Of a stretch of 64,000 nucleotides of DNA, positions 63,156-64,000 are shown piece after piece (positions within the stretch are counted from its first letter, which is position 1; each line of letters begins with the position of its first letter). Below the pieces are notes generated by a model. The model was not told where the DNA came from. It did no database searches and saw nothing but the letters and a program-made list of their open reading frames with translations. A program made the position numbers and the translations under genes. Source of the DNA: an uncultured bacterium (GTDB lineage: Bacteria; Bacillota; Clostridia; Lachnospirales; Lachnospiraceae); NCBI GenBank assembly GCA_905215155.1, contig CAJMPJ010000009.1:1-64000 (forward strand). Reading direction: 5' to 3'.

Positions 63156-63716
63156 TTACATCGGAATCTGATCGTACTGGATGGCCTCCCTGATCTTTCT
63201 GGCTTCCTGTTCACCGGCCAGCTGCTTTAACAGTTCAATTCCCAGATCCAAGGCATAGCCGAGCCCTCTGGCTGTCGTTATGCTGCCGTCTGTGATCACA
63301 CCCTGTTTTGTATAGGCTGCTCCCTTTAAATCGGATTCATAACCGGGATAACAGGTTGCCTGCTTTCCTTCCAGAAAGCCAAGTTTTCCCAGAATACTGG
63401 GGGCAGCACAGATCGCTGCAATTTTTTTGTTCTCTGCATAGGCTTGCTTCAAAGCGGCAATCAGGCCCTTATGCCCTTCTAAATTCCTGGTTCCAGGCAT
63501 GCCTCCCGGAAGAAATAAAAGATCTGCATCGGTTACATCTGCCTCTGAAAACTCCAAATCTGCCTGAAGCTTCACCTTATGGGCGGTTACTACCTCTTTG
63601 GTTCCTGTTACGGAAACAAGTTTCACCTCCTGACCGCCTCTCATCAACACATCCACAACGGCCAATAACTCCACTTCTTCTGATCCATCTGCTACAAACG
63701 CATATACTTTTCCCAT
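63156..63716 (-). CDS. DJ-1/PfpI family protein
   Basis: The 186 residues match the DJ-1 (YajL/ThiJ) fold: an N-terminal Glu in ADGSEEVELLAVVDVL, FLPGGMPGTRNLEGHKGL, and the nucleophilic Cys in AAICAAPSILGKLG (about 103). Relatives act as glyoxalases, deglycases or redox-sensing chaperones; which applies here is unknown. AAAAGGAG lies about 8 nt before ATG 63716. It starts 1 nt after the stop of the upstream binding protein. Confidence 0.92.
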   Translation of the reverse strand: MGKVYAFVADGSEEVELLAVVDVLMRGGQEVKLVSVTGTKEVVTAHKVKLQADLEFSEADVTDADLLFLPGGMPGTRNLEGHKGLIAALKQAYAENKKIAAICAAPSILGKLGFLEGKQATCYPGYESDLKGAAYTKQGVITDGSITTARGLGYALDLGIELLKQLAGEQEARKIREAIQYDQIPM

Positions 63717-63717
63717 A

Positions 63718-64000
63718 TCAATCGTCTCCTTTTCTCGTTTTAAATGTACTCACAGTTGTGATTTTTATATCATCCACAAGATACCTGGTTTCTGCTTCTT
63801 CCCCGTTTATCATCTTTATAAGGGTGTCCGCCGCCAGCCGGGCCTGTCCGCCGTGATCGTTTAAAACAGTTCCCGCGATCTCTCCGGACTTAATGGATTC
63901 CACCGTATCCTGCAATGCATCCACCCCTACCAGGTAAATATCCTTCCCCGGCACAAGGCCGGCTTCTTTTGCTGCCTCCAATGCACCGTTTGCCATGGCA
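63718..64000 (-). CDS. galactose/MglB-type sugar-binding protein, C-terminal part
   Basis: The open frame continues past the window edge, so only the last 94 or so residues are seen. They match the end of periplasmic sugar-binding proteins of the MglB/RbsB class: MANGALEAAKEAG, DIYLVGVDALQDTVESI (the Asp of GVDAL contacts sugar in MglB), GEIAGTVLNDHGGQA, and a C-terminal beta segment. It is the first visible gene of an operon with DJ-1, a family 1 binding protein and the GGDEF-EAL sensor. Confidence 0.85.
   Translation of the reverse strand, partial: AMANGALEAAKEAGLVPGKDIYLVGVDALQDTVESIKSGEIAGTVLNDHGGQARLAADTLIKMINGEEAETRYLVDDIKITTVSTFKTRKGDD

Noticed and set aside
1..64000. Mobile elements, CRISPR arrays or prophage
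   Set aside because: No transposase, integrase, recombinase, regular repeat-spacer array or phage structural gene was seen on either strand.

Overview
This window looks like core chromosome from a low-GC, endospore-forming anaerobe of the Clostridia, most probably a Lachnospiraceae member near Lacrimispora / [Clostridium] saccharolyticum. The assignment is inference. It rests on A/T-rich promoters with TTGACA/TATAAT boxes, sporulation genes (spoIIGA, sigE, sigG, ylmC, putative coat genes), class III anaerobic ribonucleotide reductase, T-box leaders, and families I associate with Lachnospiraceae (DUF4364, DUF5716, DUF5717). I saw no insertion sequence, prophage, CRISPR array or rRNA. Most genes lie on the minus strand.

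Layout. 1-0.6 kb: tRNA genes (Leu x3, Asn). 0.7-1.9 kb: a possible small RNA and three small putative spore-coat genes, each behind a sigma-K-like promoter. 2.3-6.7 kb: translation genes (infC-rpmI-rplT with an L20-type leader; thrS with a T-box) and a DUF1540 protein. 6.8-13.2 kb: ilvE, two MATE exporters, fucO and a TetR regulator. 13.2-16 kb: nrdG/nrdD with a NrdR box; NrdR itself is encoded at 23.5 kb. 16-25.6 kb: flavoprotein, SWIM/SNF2 helicase, argS, efp, aroQ, yqeG, nrdR, ylmC and two membrane proteins. 25.7-28.6 kb: metNIQ importer behind a short Met/Cys-rich leader peptide and terminator. 28.7-34.3 kb: pepV, yqeY, prfC, coaBC and divergent coaX.

34.4-38.4 kb: sporulation sigma factors. 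sigG is on the plus strand; spoIIGA-sigE is on the minus strand; an ECF sigma/anti-sigma pair lies between them. 38.6-41.7 kb: valS with a T-box. 41.7-47.3 kb: an uncharacterised three-gene operon with a 1190-residue beta-plus-helical-repeat protein (DUF5717), an actin/Hsp70-fold protein (DUF5716) and a TPR protein. 47.4-49.5 kb: malic enzyme, DUF4364 and a small membrane protein. 49.6-52.2 kb: a polar amino-acid ABC importer. 52.2-58.6 kb: the protein quality-control cluster tig-clpP-clpX-lon-ysxC. 58.7-64 kb: an operon of two sugar-type binding proteins, a DJ-1 protein and a membrane-bound GGDEF-EAL enzyme, cut by the window end.

The strongest candidates for undescribed biology are the Met/Cys-rich leader peptide in front of metNIQ, the DUF5717-DUF5716-TPR operon, the sigma-K-controlled small-protein trio, a hairpin that buries the ylmC start codon, and the binding-protein/c-di-GMP operon that shows no permease.
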